This document shows, piece after piece, positions 49,948 to 63,086 of a stretch of 64,000 nt of DNA. Every line of letters starts with the position of its first letter. Positions within the stretch are counted from its first letter, which is position 1. The notes beneath the pieces are model-generated. The model was not told the DNA's origin. It ran no database searches and saw only the letters and a program-made list of their open reading frames with translations. The stretch covers positions 19,622,909 through 19,686,908 of the forward strand of contig JAQNBH010000011.1 in assembly GCA_028752905.1 (NCBI GenBank). The letters are read 5' to 3'. Source of the DNA: Cladorhizidae sp. MBARI D1340-BT2. Lineage: Eukaryota; Porifera; Demospongiae; Poecilosclerida; Cladorhizidae. Made by a program: the position numbers and the translations under genes.

Positions 49948-52657
49948 GTAGCAAGACATGCACTCTGGTGTATATCAGTCATGAACTCTGTATCAAGCCA
50001 TGAACTCTGGTGTCTTATGCCATGAATTCTGGAGTGTGTCAAGCCATGAACTCTGGTGTGCATCAACCAATGAACTCTGGTGTGCATCAAGCAATGAACT
50101 CTTGTGTGCATCAAGCCAAGAACAACTCTAGTGTACATCAAGTCATGAACTGTGGTGTGCATCAACCCATGAACTCTCGTGTGCATCAAGCCATGAACTA
50201 TGGTGTGCATCAAGCCATGAACTTTGGTTTGCATCAAGCCATGAACTCTGGTGGGTAACAAGCCATGAACTATGGTGTGTAGCAAGCCATGAATTCTGAA
50301 GTGCAGCAAGCCATGAAGTCTGGCATGCATCAAGCAATAAACTCTGGTGTGTATCAAGCTATGAACTCTGGTGGTTAGGAAGTCATGAACTCTGGTGTGT
50401 ACCAGTCATGAACTCTGTATCAAGCCATGAACTCAGGTGTATCAAGCTATGAACTCTGGTGTGGGTCAAGCCATGAACTCTGGTGTGCATCAAGCCATAA
50501 ACTCTGGTGTGTATCAAGCTATGAACTCTGTTGTGTAACAAGACATGAACTCTGGTGTGTAGCAATCATGGAACTCTGTTTCAAGCCATGAACTCTGGTG
50601 TGTGTCAAGCCATGAACTCTGGTGTGCATCCAGCCATGAACTCTGGTATGTTTCAAGCTATTATCTCTGGTGTGCATCAATCCATGAACTCTGGTGTGCA
50701 TCAATCCATGAACTCTGATGTGCATCAAGCCATGAAATCTGGTGTGCAGCAAGCGATGAACTCTATGAACTCTGGTGTTCATCAAACCATGTACTTTGGT
50801 GTGTAGCAAGCCATGAACTCTGATGTGCAGCAAGCCATGAACTCTGGCATGTATCAAGCCATGAACTCTGGTGTTTCAAGCCATGAAATCATGAACTCTG
50901 GAGTGCATCAAGCCATGAACTCGGGTGTGCAACAAGCCATGAACTCTAGTTTGCATCAAGCCATGAACACATGTGTACATCAAGCTATGAACACTGGAAT
51001 GCAGCAACCTATAAATTCTGATGTGTATCAAGCTATGAAATCTGGTGTGTAGCAAGACATGAACTCTGGTGTGCTTCAAGCCATGAAATTTGGTGTGCAT
51101 CAAGCCATGAACTCTGGTGGGTATCAAGCCATGTACTCTGGTGTGTACCAAGCCATGAACTCTGGTATGCATCAAGCCATGAACACATGTGTACATCAAG
51201 CTATGAACACTGGAATGCAGCAACCTATGAACTCTGATGTATATCAAGCTATGAAATCTGGTGTGTAGCAAGACATGAACTCTGGTGTGCAGCAAGCCAT
51301 AATCTCTGGTATGCTTCAAGCCATGAAATTTGGTATGCATCAAGCCAACAACTCTGGTGGGTATGAAGCTATGAACTCTGGTGTGTAGCAAGCCATGAAC
51401 TCTGGCGTACAGCAAGCCATTAACTTTGGCATGCATCAAGCCATGAACTCAGGTGTGTATCAAGCTATGAACTCTGGGGTGTAGTAAAACATGAACTCTG
51501 GTGTGCATCAAGGCATGAACTCGGATTTGTATCAAGCTAAGAACTCTGGTGTGTAGCAAGACATGCACTCTGGTGTATATCAGTCATGAACTCTGTATCA
51601 AGCCATGAACTCTGGTGTCTTATGCCATGAATTCTGGAGTGTGTCAAGCAATGTACTCTCGTGTGCATCAAGCCGTGAACTATGGTGTGCATCAAGCCAT
51701 GAACTATGGTGTGCATCAAGCCATGAACAACTCTGGTGTACATCAAGCCATGAACTCTGGCATGCAATAACCCATGAACTCTGGTGTGCATCAAGCCATG
51801 AATTCTGGTCTGCATCAAGCCATGAACTTTGGTGTGCATCAAGCCATGAACTCTGGTGGGTATCAAGCCATGTACTCTGGTGTGTACCAAGCCATGAACT
51901 CTGGTATGTATCAAGCCATGAACACATGTGTACATCAAGCTATGAACTCTGTGCTATGAAATCTGGTGTGTAGCAAGACATGAACTCTGGTGTGCAGCAA
52001 GCCATAAACTCTGGTATGCTTCAAGCCATTAAATTTGGTGTGCATCAAGCCAAGAACTCTGGTGGGTATGAAGCTATGAACTCTGGTGTGTAGCAAGCCA
52101 TGAACTCTGGCGTGCAGCAAGCCATTAACTTTGGCATGCATCAAGCCATGAACTCAGGTGTGTATCAAGCTATGAACTCTGGGGTGTGGTAAAACATGAA
52201 CTCTGGTATGCATCAAGGCATGAACTCGGATGTGTATCAAGCTATGAACTCTGGTGTGTAGCAAGACATGCACTCTGGTGTATATCAGTCATGAACTCTG
52301 TATCAAGCCATGAACTCTGGTGTCTTATGCCATGAATTCTGGAGTGTGTCAAGCCATGAACTCTGGTGTGCATCAACCAATGAACTCTGGTGTGCATCAA
52401 GCCATGAACTCTGGTGTGCATCAAGCCATGAACTCTATTGTGTATCAAGCTATTAACTCTGATTTGCATCAACCCATGAACTCTGGTGTGCACCAAGCCA
52501 TTAACTATGATGTGCATAATGCCATGAACTCTGGTGTGTACCAAGCCATGAACTCTGGTATGCATCAAGCCATGAACACATGTGTACATCAAGCTATGAA
52601 CACTGGAATGCAGCAACCTATGAACTCTGATGTATATCAAGCTATGAAATCTGGTTT
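49948..52657. repeat. 2,710-bp HOR, copy 1
   Basis: Starts at the GACATGCACTCTGG monomer. It includes TCTTATGCC, AACAACTCTAG, TAGGAAGTC, GCAATCATGGAAC, the 9-bp duplication (50,757), GTTTCAAGCCATGAAATC, two ACACATGTGT blocks and ATGCAATAACCC. The same order restarts at 52,658. The last 335 bp (about 52,323-52,657), carrying GCACCAAGCCATTAAC, has no counterpart in copy 2. Confidence 0.9.
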
Positions 52658-55032
52658 GTAGCAAGACATGCACTCTGGTGTATATCAGTCATGAACTCTG
52701 TATCAAGCCATGAACTCTGGTGTCTTATGCCATGAATTCTGGAGTGTGTCAAGCCATGAACTCTGGTGTGCATCAACCAATGAACTCTGGTGTGTATCAA
52801 GCAATGAACTCTTGTGTGCATCAAGCCAAGAACAACTCTAGTGTACATCAAGTCATGAACTGTGGTGTGCATCAACCCATGAACTCTCGTGTGCATCAAG
52901 CCATGAACTATGGTGTGCATCAAGCCATGAACTTTGGTTTGCATCAAGCCATGAACTCTGGTAAGTAACAAGCCATGAACTATGGTGTGTAGCAAGCCAT
53001 GAATTCTGAAGTGCAGCAAGCTATGAAGTCTGGCATGCATCAAGCAATAAACTCTGGTGTGTATCAAGCTATGAACTCTGGTGGTTAGGAAGTCATGAAC
53101 TCTGGTGTGTACCAGTCATGAACTCTGTATTAAGCCATGAACTCAGGTGTATCAAGCTATGAACTCTGGTGTGGGTCAAGCCATGAACTCTGGTGTGCAT
53201 CAAGCCATAAACTCTGGTGTGTTTCAAGCTATGAACTCTGTTGTGTAACAAGACATGAACTCTGGTGTGTAGCAATCATGGAACTCTGTTTCAAGCCATG
53301 AACTCTGGTGTGTGTCAAGCCATGAACTCTGGTGTGCATCCAGCCATGAACTCTGGTATGTATCAAGCTATTAACTCTGTTGTGCATCAATCCATGAACT
53401 CTGGTGTGCATCAATCCATGAACTCTGGTGTGCATCAAGCCATGAAATCTGGTGTGCAGCAAGCGATGAACTCTATGAACTCTGGTGTGCATCAAACCAT
53501 GAACTCTGGTATGTAGCAAGCCATGAACTCTGATGTGCAGCAAGCCATGAGCTCTGGCATGTATCAAGCCATGAACTCTGGTGTTTCAAGCCATGAAATC
53601 ATGAACTCTGGTGTGCATCAAGCCATGAACTCGGGTGTGCAACAAGCCATGAACTCTAGTTTGCATCAAGCCATGAACACATGTGTACATCAAGCTATGA
53701 ACACTGGAATGCAGCAACCTATGAATTCTGATGTGTATCAAGCTATGAAATCTGGTGTGTAGCAAGACATGAACTCTGGTGTGCTTCAAGCCATGAAATT
53801 TGGTGTGCATCAAGCCATGAACTCTGGTGGGTATCAAGCCATGTACTCTGGTGTGTACCAAGCCATGAACTCTGGTATGCATCAAGCCATGAACACATGT
53901 GTACATCAAGCTATGAACACTGGAATGCAGCAACCTATGAACTCTGATGTATATCAAGCTATGAAATCTGGTGTGTAGCAAGACATGAACTCTGGTGTGC
54001 AGCAAGCCATAAACTCTGGTATGCTTCAAGCCATTAAATTTGGTGTGCATCAAGCCAAGAACTCTGGTGGGTATGAAGCTATGAACTCTGGTGTGTAGCA
54101 AGCCATGAACTCTGGCGTGCAGCAAGCCATTAACTTTGGCATGCATCAAGCCATGAACTCAGGTGTGTATCAAGCTATGAACTCTGGGGTGTAGTAAAAC
54201 ATGAACTCTGGTGTGCATCAAGGCATGAACTCGGATTTGTATCAAGCTAAGAACTCTGGTGTGTAGCAAGACATGCACTCTGGTGTATATCAGTCATGAA
54301 CTCTGTATCAAGCCATGAACTCTGGTGTCTTATGCCATGAATTCTGGAGTGTGTCAAGCAATGAACTCTCGTGTGCATCAAGCCATGAACTATGGTGTGC
54401 ATCAAGCCATGAACTATGGTGTGCATCAAGCCATGAACAACTCTGGTGTACATCAAGCCATGAACTCTGGCATGCAATAACCCATGAACTCTGGTGTGCA
54501 TCAAGCCATGAATTCTGGTCTGCATCAAGCCATGAACTTTTGTGTGCATCAAGCCATGGACTCTTATGGTTATCAAGCCATGTACTCTGGTGTGTACCAA
54601 GCCATGAACTCTGGTATGTATCAAGCCATGAACACATGTGTACATCAAGCTATGAACTCTGTGCTATGAAATCTGGTGTGTAGCAAGACATGAACTCTGG
54701 TGTGCAGCAAGCCATAAACTCTGGTATGCTTCAAGCCATTAAATTTGGTGTGCATCAAGCCAAGAACTCTGGTGGGTATGAAGCTATGAACTCTGGTGTG
54801 TAGCAAGCCATGAACTCTGGCGTGCAGCAAGCCATTAACTTTGGCATGCATCAAGCCATGAACTCAGGTGTGTATCAAGCTATGAACTCTGGGGTGTAGT
54901 AAAACATGAACTCTGGTGTGCATCAAGGCATGAACTCGGATGTGTATCAAGCTATGAACTCTGGTGTGTAGCAAGACATGCACTCTGGTGTATATCATTC
55001 ATGAACTCTGTATCAAGCCATGAACTCTGGTG
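52658..55032. repeat. 2,710-bp HOR, copy 2 (2,375 bp matched)
   Basis: Matches 49,948-52,322. Private changes include GGTAAGTAAC at 52,961 (GGTGGGTAAC in copy 1), a TTATGGTTATC alteration near 54,564, and CATTCATG at 54,997 where CAGTCATG is usual. The match ends after ATGAACTCTGGTGT at 55,032. Confidence 0.9.
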
Positions 55033-55105
55033 TGCATCAAGCCATGAAATCTGGTGTGCAGCAAGCGATGAACTCTATGAACTCTGGTGTGCATCAAACC
55101 ATGCA

Positions 55106-58100
55106 CTCTGGTGTGTAGCAAGCCATGAACTCTGATGTGCAGCAAGCCATGAACTCTGGCATGTATCAAGCCATGAACTCTGGTGTTTCAAGCCATGAAA
55201 TCATGAACTCTGGTGTGCATCAAGCCATGAACTCGGGTGTGCAACAAGCCATGAACTCTAGTTTGCATCAAGCCATGAACACATGTGTACATCAAGCTAT
55301 GAACACTGGAATGCAGCAACCTATGAATTCTGATGTGTATCAAGCTATGAAATCTGGTGTGTAGCAAGACATGAACTCTGGTGTGCTTCAAGCCATGAAA
55401 TTTGGTGTGCATCAAGCCAAGAACTCTGGTGGGTATGAAGCTATGAACTCTGTTGTGTAGCAAGCCATGAACTCTGGCATGCAGCATGCCATTAACTTTG
55501 GTATGCATCAAGCCATGAACTCAGGTGTGTATCAAGCTATGAACTCTGGGGTGTAGCAAGACATGCACTCTGGTGTATATCAGTCATGAACTCTGTATCA
55601 AGCCATGAACTCTGGTGTCTTATGCCATGAATTCTGGAGTGTGTCAAGCCATTAACTCTGGTGTGCATCATCCAATGAACTCTTGTGTGCATCAAGCAAT
55701 GAACTCTTGTGTGCATCAAGCCAAGAACAACTCTAGTGTACATCAAGTCATGAACGGTGGTGTGCATCAACCCATGAACTCTCGTGTGCATCAAGCCATG
55801 AACTATGGTGTGAATCAAGCCATGAACTATGGTGTGCATCAAGCCATGAACAACTCTGGTGTATATCAAGCCATGAACTCTGGCGTGCATCAAGCCATGA
55901 ACTCTGTTGTGCATCAAGCCATGAACTCTGGTGTGCATCAAGCCATGAACTTTGGTTTGCATCAAGCCATGAACTCTGATGTGTAGCAAGCCATGAACTC
56001 TGACGTGCAGCAAGCCATGAACTCTGGCATGTATCAAGCCATGAACTCTGGTGTTTTAAGCCATGAAATCTGGTGTGTAGCAAGACATGAACTCTAGTGT
56101 GCATCAAGCCATGAATTCGGGTGTGCAACAAGCCATGAACTCTAGTTTGCATCAAGCCATGAACACATGTGTACATCAAGCTATGAACACTGGAATGCAG
56201 CAACCTATAAACTCTGATGTGTATCAAGCTATGAACTCTGGTGTGTAGCAAGACATGCAATCTGGTGTCTTATGCCATGAATTCTGGAGTGTGTCAAGCC
56301 ATGAACTCTGGTGTGCATCAACCAATGAACTCTGGTGTGCATCAAGCCATGAACTCTGGTGTGCATCAAGCCATGAACTCTGTTGTGTATCAAGCTATTA
56401 ACTCTGGTTTGCATCAACCCATGAACTCTGGTGTGCACCAAGCTAATAACTCTGATGTGCATAATGCCATGAACTCTGGTGTGTAGCAAGCCATAAACTG
56501 CGTGCATCAAGCCATTAACTCTGGTGTGTATCAAGCTATGTATTCTGGTGTGTAGCAGTCATGAACTCTGTATCAAGCCATGAACTCTGGTGTGCAGCAA
56601 ACCATGAACCCTGGTGTGTTAAGCCATGTACTCTGGTGTGTACCAAGCCATGAACTCGAGTATGCATCAAGCCATGAACACATGTGTACATCAAGCTATG
56701 AACACTGGAATGCAGCAAGCTATGAACTCTGATGTGTATTAAGCTATGAAATCTGGTGTGTAGTAAGACATGAACTCTGGTGTGCAGCAAGCCATAAACT
56801 CTGGTATGCTTCAAGCCATGAAATTTGGTGTGCATCAAGCCAAGAACTCTGGTGGGTATGAAGCTATGAACTCTGGTGTGTAGCAAGCCATGAACTCTGG
56901 CGTGCAGCAAGCCATTAACTTTGGCATGCATCAAGCCATGAACTCAGGTGTGTATCAAGCTATGAACTCTGGGGTGTAGTAAAACATGAACTCTGGTGTG
57001 TAGCAAGGCATGAACTCGGATGTGTATCAAGCTATGAACTCTGGTGTGTAGCAAGACATGCACTCTGGTGTATATCAGTCTCATGAACTCTGTATCAAGC
57101 CATGAACTCTGGTGTCTTATGCCATGAATTCTGGAGTGTGTCAAGCCATGAACTCTGGTGTGCATCAACCAATGAACTCTGGTGTGCATCAAGCCATAAA
57201 CTCTGGTGTGCATCAAGCCATGAACTCTATTGTGTATCAAGCTATTAACTCTGATTTGCATCAACCCATGAACTCTGGTGTGCACCAAGCCATTAACTAT
57301 GATGTGCATAATGCCATGAACTCTGGTGTGTAGTAAGCCATAAACTGCATGCATCAAGCCATTAACTCTGGTGTGTATCAAGCTATGCATTCTGGTGTGT
57401 AGCAGTCATGAACTCTGTATCAAGCCATGAACTCTGGTGTGCAGCAAACCATGAACCCTGGTGTGTTAAGACCAAGCCATGGACTCTGGTATGCATCAAG
57501 CCATGAACACATGTGTACATCAAGCTATGAACACTGGAATGCAGCAAGCTATGAACTCTGATGTGTATTAAGCTATGAAATCTGGTGTGTAGTAAGACAT
57601 GAACTCTGGTGTGCATCAAGCCAAGAACTCTGGTGGGTATGAAGCTATGAACTCTGGTGTGTAGCAAGCCATGAACTCTGGCGTGCAGCAAGCCATTAAC
57701 TTTGGCATGCATCAAGCCATGAACTCAGGTGTGTATCAAGCTATGAACTCTGGGGTGTAGTAAAACATGAACTCTGGTGTGTAGCAAGAAATGAACTCTG
57801 GTGTGTAGCAGTCATGAACTCTGTATCAAGCTGTTGTCTCAAGCCATGAACTCTGGTGTGTGTCAAGCCATGAACTCTGGTGTGCATCAAGCCATGAAAT
57901 AAAGTGTGCATCAAGCCATGAACTCTGTTGCACATCAAGCCATGCACTCTGGTGTGCATCAACTCATGAACTCTGGTGTGCATCAACAATGAACTCTGGT
58001 GCGCATCAAGCCGTGAACTTTGATGTGCATCAAGCCATAAATTCTGGTGGGTATCAAGCCAAGAACTCTGGTGTGTAGCAAGCCATGAACTCTGACTTGC

Positions 58101-58540
58101 AGCAAGCCATGAACTCTGGCATGCATCAAGCCATATACTCTGGTGTGTATCAAGCTATGAACTCTTGTGTGTAACAAGACATGAACTCTGGTCTGTAGCA
58201 GCCATGAACTCTTTATCAAGCCATGAACTATGGTGTATCAAGCCATGAACACTGGTGTGTGTCAAGCCATCATATCTGGTGTGCATCAAGCCATGAACTC
58301 TGGTATGTATCAAGTTATTAACTCTGGTATGTAGCAAGACATGAACTCTGGTATGTATCGAGCTATGAAGACTGGAGTGTAGCAAAACATGAACTCTGGT
58401 GTGTAGCATGACATGAACTCTGGTGTGTAGCAGTCACGAACTCTGTATCATGCCATAAACTCTGGTGTCTCAAGCCCTGAACTCTGGTGTTTCTCAAGCC
58501 ATGAACACTGGTGTGCATCAAGCCATGAACTATGGTGAGC
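55106..58540. repeat. 4.7-kb HOR, displaced partial copy
   Basis: Matches about 45,159-48,490 of the 4,717-bp HOR, at offset 9,947 up to about 55,550 and 9,875 after it. The difference is a 72-bp (three-monomer) deletion that joins GGGGTGTAGC directly to AAGACATGCACTC. It includes the AATAAA monomer at 57,898-57,903. This copy is separated from the tandem pair by the 2.7-kb HOR. Confidence 0.9.
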
Positions 58541-59650
58541 ATCAAGCCATGAACAACTCTGGTGTACATCAAGCCCTGAACTCTGGCATGCAATAACCCA
58601 TGAACTCTGGTGTGCATCAAGCCATGAATTCTGGTCTGCATCAAGCCATGAACTTTGGTGTGCATCAAGCCATGAACTCTGGTGGGTATCAAGCCATGTA
58701 CTCTGGTGTGTACCAAGCCATGAACTCTGATATGCATCAAGCCATGAACACATGTGTACATCAAGCTATGAACACTGGAATGCAGTAACCTATGAACTCT
58801 GATGTATATCAAGCTATGAAATCTGGTGTGTAGCAAGACATGAACTCTGGTGTGCAGCAAGCCATTAACTTTGGCATGCATCAAGCCATGAACTCAGGTG
58901 TGTATCAAGCTATGAACTCTGGGGTGTAGTAAAACATGAACTCTGGTGTGCATCAAGGCATGAACTCGGATTTGTATCAAGCTAAGAACTCTGGTGTGTA
59001 GCAAGACATGCACTCTGGTGTATATCAGTCATGAACTCTGTATCAAGCCATGAACTCTGGTGTCTTATATCATGAATTCTGGAGTGTGTCAAGCAATGAA
59101 CTCTCGTGTGCATCAAGCCATGAACTATGGTGTGCATCAAGCCATGAACTATGGTGTGCATCAAGCCATGAACAACTCTGGTGTACATCAAGCCATGAAC
59201 TCTGGCATGCAATAACCCATGAACTCTGGTGTGCATCAAGCCATGAATTCTGGTCTGCATCAAGCCATGAACTTTGGTGTGCATCAAGCCATGAACTCTG
59301 GTGGGTATCAAGCCATGTACTCTGGTGTGTACCAAGCCATGAACTCTGGTATGCATCAAGCCATGAACACATGTGTACATCAAGCTATGAACTCTGTACT
59401 ATGAAATCTGGTATGTAGCAAGACATGAACTCTGGTGTGCAGCAAGCCATAAACTCTGGTATGCTTCAAGCCATTAAATTTGGTGTGCATCAAGCCAAGA
59501 ACTCTGGTGGGTATGAAGCTTTGAACTCTGGTGTGTAGCAAGCCATGAACTCTAGCGTGCAGCAAGCCATTAACTTTGGCATGCATCAAGCCATGAACTC
59601 AGGTGTGTATCAAGCTATGAATTCTGGGGTGTAGTAAAACATGAACTCTG
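58541..59650. repeat. Mosaic segment with the ATGCAATAACCC series
   Basis: Two rounds of the ATGCAATAACCC, GGTCTGCATC, CATGTACTCTGG, ACACATGTGT series, as at 48.7-49.6 kb. The second round ends in the shortened AACTCTGTACTATG junction near 59,395. From 59,363 it is the source or copy of the right-edge segment at 63,087. Confidence 0.82.
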
Positions 59651-60960
59651 GTGTGCATCAAGGCATGAACTCGGATGTGTATCAAGCTATGAACTCTGGT
59701 GTGTAGCAAGACATGCACTCTGGTGTATATCAGTCATGAACTCTGTATCAAGCCATGAACTCTGGTGTCTTATGCCATGAATTCTGGAGTGTGTCAAGCC
59801 ATGAACTCTGGTGTGCATCAACCAATGAACTCTGGTGTCCATCAAGCAATGAATTCTTGTGTGCATCAAGCCAAGAACAACTCTAGTGTACATCAAGTCA
59901 TGAACTGTGGTGTGCATCAACCCATGAACTCTCGTGTGCATCAAGCCATGAACTATGGTGTGCATCAAGCCATGAACTTTGGTTTGCATCAAGCCATGAA
60001 CTCTGGTGGGTAACAAGCCATGAACTATGGTGTGTAGCAAGCCATGAATTCTGAAGTGCAGCAAGCCATGAAGTCTGGCATGCATCAAGCAATAAACTCT
60101 GGTGTGTATCAAGCTATGAACTCTGGTGGTTAGGAAGTCATGAACTCTGGTGTGTACCAGTCATGAACTCTGTATCAAGCCATGAACTCAGGTGTATCAA
60201 GCTATGAACTCTGGTGTGGGTCAAGCCATGAACTCTGGTGTGCATCAAGCCATAAACTCTGGTGTGTATCAAGCTATGAACTCTGTTGTGTAACAAGACA
60301 TGAACTCTGGTGTGTAGCAATCATGGAACTCTGTTTCAAGCCATGAACTCTGGTGTGTGTCAAGCCATGAACTCTGGTGTGCATCCAGCCATGAACTCTG
60401 GTATGTATCAAGCTATTAACTCTGGTGTGCATCAATCCATGAACTCTGGTGTGCATCAAGCGATGAACTCTATGAACTCTGGTGTGCATCAAACCATGAA
60501 TTCTGGTGTGTATCGAACTATGAACTCTGGTGTGTATCAACCTTGCACTCTGGTGTGCATCATGCCAAGAACTCTGGTGTGCATCAAGCCATGAACTCTG
60601 GTGTGCATAAAGCCATGAACTCGGGTGTGCTTCTAACCATAAACTCTGGTGTGCATCAAGCTATGAACTCGGGTGTGCATCAAGCCATGACTTCGGGTGG
60701 GCAGCAAGCGATGAACTCTATGAACTCTGGTGTGCATCAAGCCATGAACTATGGTGTATATCAAGACATGAATTCTGGTGTCAGTAACCATGAACTCCGT
60801 AACAAGCTATGCACTCTGTTGTGTATCAAGCCATGAACTCTGGTGGATATCAAGATATGAACTCTGGTCTGTATCAAGCTATTAACTCTGTGGTGTAGCA
60901 AAACATGAACTCTGGTGTGTAGCAAGTCATGAACTCTGGTGTGTAGCAGTCATGAACTCT
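59651..60960. repeat. 1.31-kb distant copy of the 33-34 kb segment
   Basis: Matches 32,783-34,140 about 26.8 kb away, two monomers shorter near 60,440, with the same rare markers (TAGGAAGTC, GCAATCATGGAAC, CAACCTTGCACTC, GACTTCGGGTGGGC, AACTCCGTAAC). The match is lost after 60,960, where this copy reads GTATCAAGCC and the other GCATTAAGCC. Confidence 0.88.
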
Positions 60961-63086
60961 GTATCAAGCCATGAACTCAGGTGTCTTATGCCATGAATTC
61001 TGTAGTGTGTCAAGCCATGAACTCTGGTGTGCATCAACCAATGAACTCTGGTGTGCATCAAGCCATGAACTCTGGTGTGCATCAAGCCATGAACTCTATT
61101 GTGTATCAAGCTATTAACTCTGGTTTGCATCAACCCATGAACTCTGGTGTGCACCAAGCCATTAACTATGATGTGCATAATGCCATGAACTCTGGTGTGT
61201 AGCAAGGCATTAACTGCGTGCATCAAACCATGAACCCTGGTATATTAAGCCATGTACTCTGGTGTGTACCAAGCCATGAACTCTGGTATGCATCAAGCCA
61301 TGAACACATGTGTACATCAAGCTATGAACACTGGAATGCAGCAAGCTATGAACTCTGATGTGTATTAAGCTTTGAAATCTGGTGTGTAGCAAGCCATAAA
61401 CTGCGTGCATCAAGCCATTAACTCTGGTGTGTATCAAGCTATGCATTCTGGTGTGTGGCAGTCATGAACTCTGTATCAAGCCATGAACTCTGGTGTGCAG
61501 CAAACCATGAACCCTGGTGTGTTAAGACCAAGCCATGAACTCTGGTATGCATCAAGCCATGAACACATGTGTACATCAAGCTATGAATACTGGAATGCAG
61601 CAAGCTATGAACTCTGATCTGTATTAAGCTATGAAATCTGGTGTGTAGCAAGCCATGAACTCTGGTGTGCATTAAGCCAAGAACTCTGGTGGGTATGAAG
61701 CTATGAACTCTGGTGTGTAGCAAGCCATGAACTCTGGCGTGCAGCAAGCCATTAACTTTGGCATGCATCAAGCCATGAACTCAGGTGTGTATCAAGATAT
61801 GAACTCTGGGGTGTAGTAAAACATGAACTCTGGTGTGTAGCAAGAAATGAACTCTGGTGTGTAGCAGTCATGAACTCTGTATCAAGCTGTTGTCTCAAGC
61901 CATGAACTCTGGTGTATGTCAAGCCATGAACTCTGGTGTGCATCAAGCCATGAAATAAAGTGTGCATCAAGCCATGAAATCTGTTGCACATCAAGCCATG
62001 CACTCTGGTGTGCATCAACCCATAAACTCTGGTGTGCATCAACAATGAACTCTGGTGTGCATCAAGCCGTGAACTTTGGTGTGCATCAAGCCATGAATTC
62101 TGGTGGGTATCAAGCCAAGAACTCTGGTGTGTAGCAAGCCATGAACTCTGACTTGCAGCAAGCCATGAACTCTGGCATGCATCAAGCCATATACTCTGGT
62201 GTGTATCAAGCTATGAACTCTTGCGTTCAGCAAGCCATTAACTTTGGCATGCATCAAGCCATGAACTCAGGTGTGTATCAAGCCATGAACTCTGGGCTGT
62301 AGTAAAACATGAACTCTGGTGTGCATCAAGGCATGAACGCAGATGTGTATCAAGCCATGAACTCTGGTGTGTAGCAAGACATGCACTCTGGTGTATATCA
62401 GTCATGAACTCTGTATCAAGCCATGAACTCTGGTGTCTTATGCCATGAATTCTGGAGTGTGTCAAGCAATGAACTCTCGTGTGCATCAAGCCATGAACTA
62501 TGGTGTGCATCAAGCCATGAACTTTGGTTTGCATCAAGCCATGAACTCTGGTAGTTATCAAGCCATGAACTATGGTGTGTAGCAAGCCATGAATTCTGAA
62601 GTGCAGCAAGCCATGAAGTCTGGCATGCATCAAGCAATAAATTCTAGTGTGTATCAAGCTATGAACTCTGGTGGTTAGCAAGTCATGAAATCTGGTGTGT
62701 ACCAGTCATGAACTCTGTATCAAGCCATGAACTCAGGTGTATCAAGCTATGAACTCTGGTGTGGGTCAAGCCATGAACTCTGGTGTGCATCAAGCCATAA
62801 ACTCTGGTGTGTATCAAGCTATGAACTTTGGTGTGTAACAAGACATGAACTCTGGTGTGTAGCAATCATGGAACTCTGTTTCAAGCCATGAACTCTGGTG
62901 TATCAAGACATGAACTCTGGTGTGTGTCAAGCCATGAACTCTGGTGTGCATCCAGCCATGAACTCTGGTGTGTATCAAGCTATTAACTCTGGTGTGCATC
63001 AATCCATGAACTCTGGTGGGTATCAAGCCATGAATTCTGGTGTGCAGCAAGCGATGAACTCTATGAACTCTGGTCTGCATCAAACA
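60961..63086. repeat. Mosaic satellite segment
   Basis: Joins pieces seen elsewhere: the TCTTATGCC/GCACCAAGCC block, a shortened GGCATTAACTGCGTGCATCAAACC junction near 61,206, the GTTAAGACCAAGCC block near 61,521, the AATAAA monomer (61,954-61,959), CAACAATG, and a 1.7-kb-HOR-like stretch at 62,400-62,680. No other element is visible. Confidence 0.8.
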
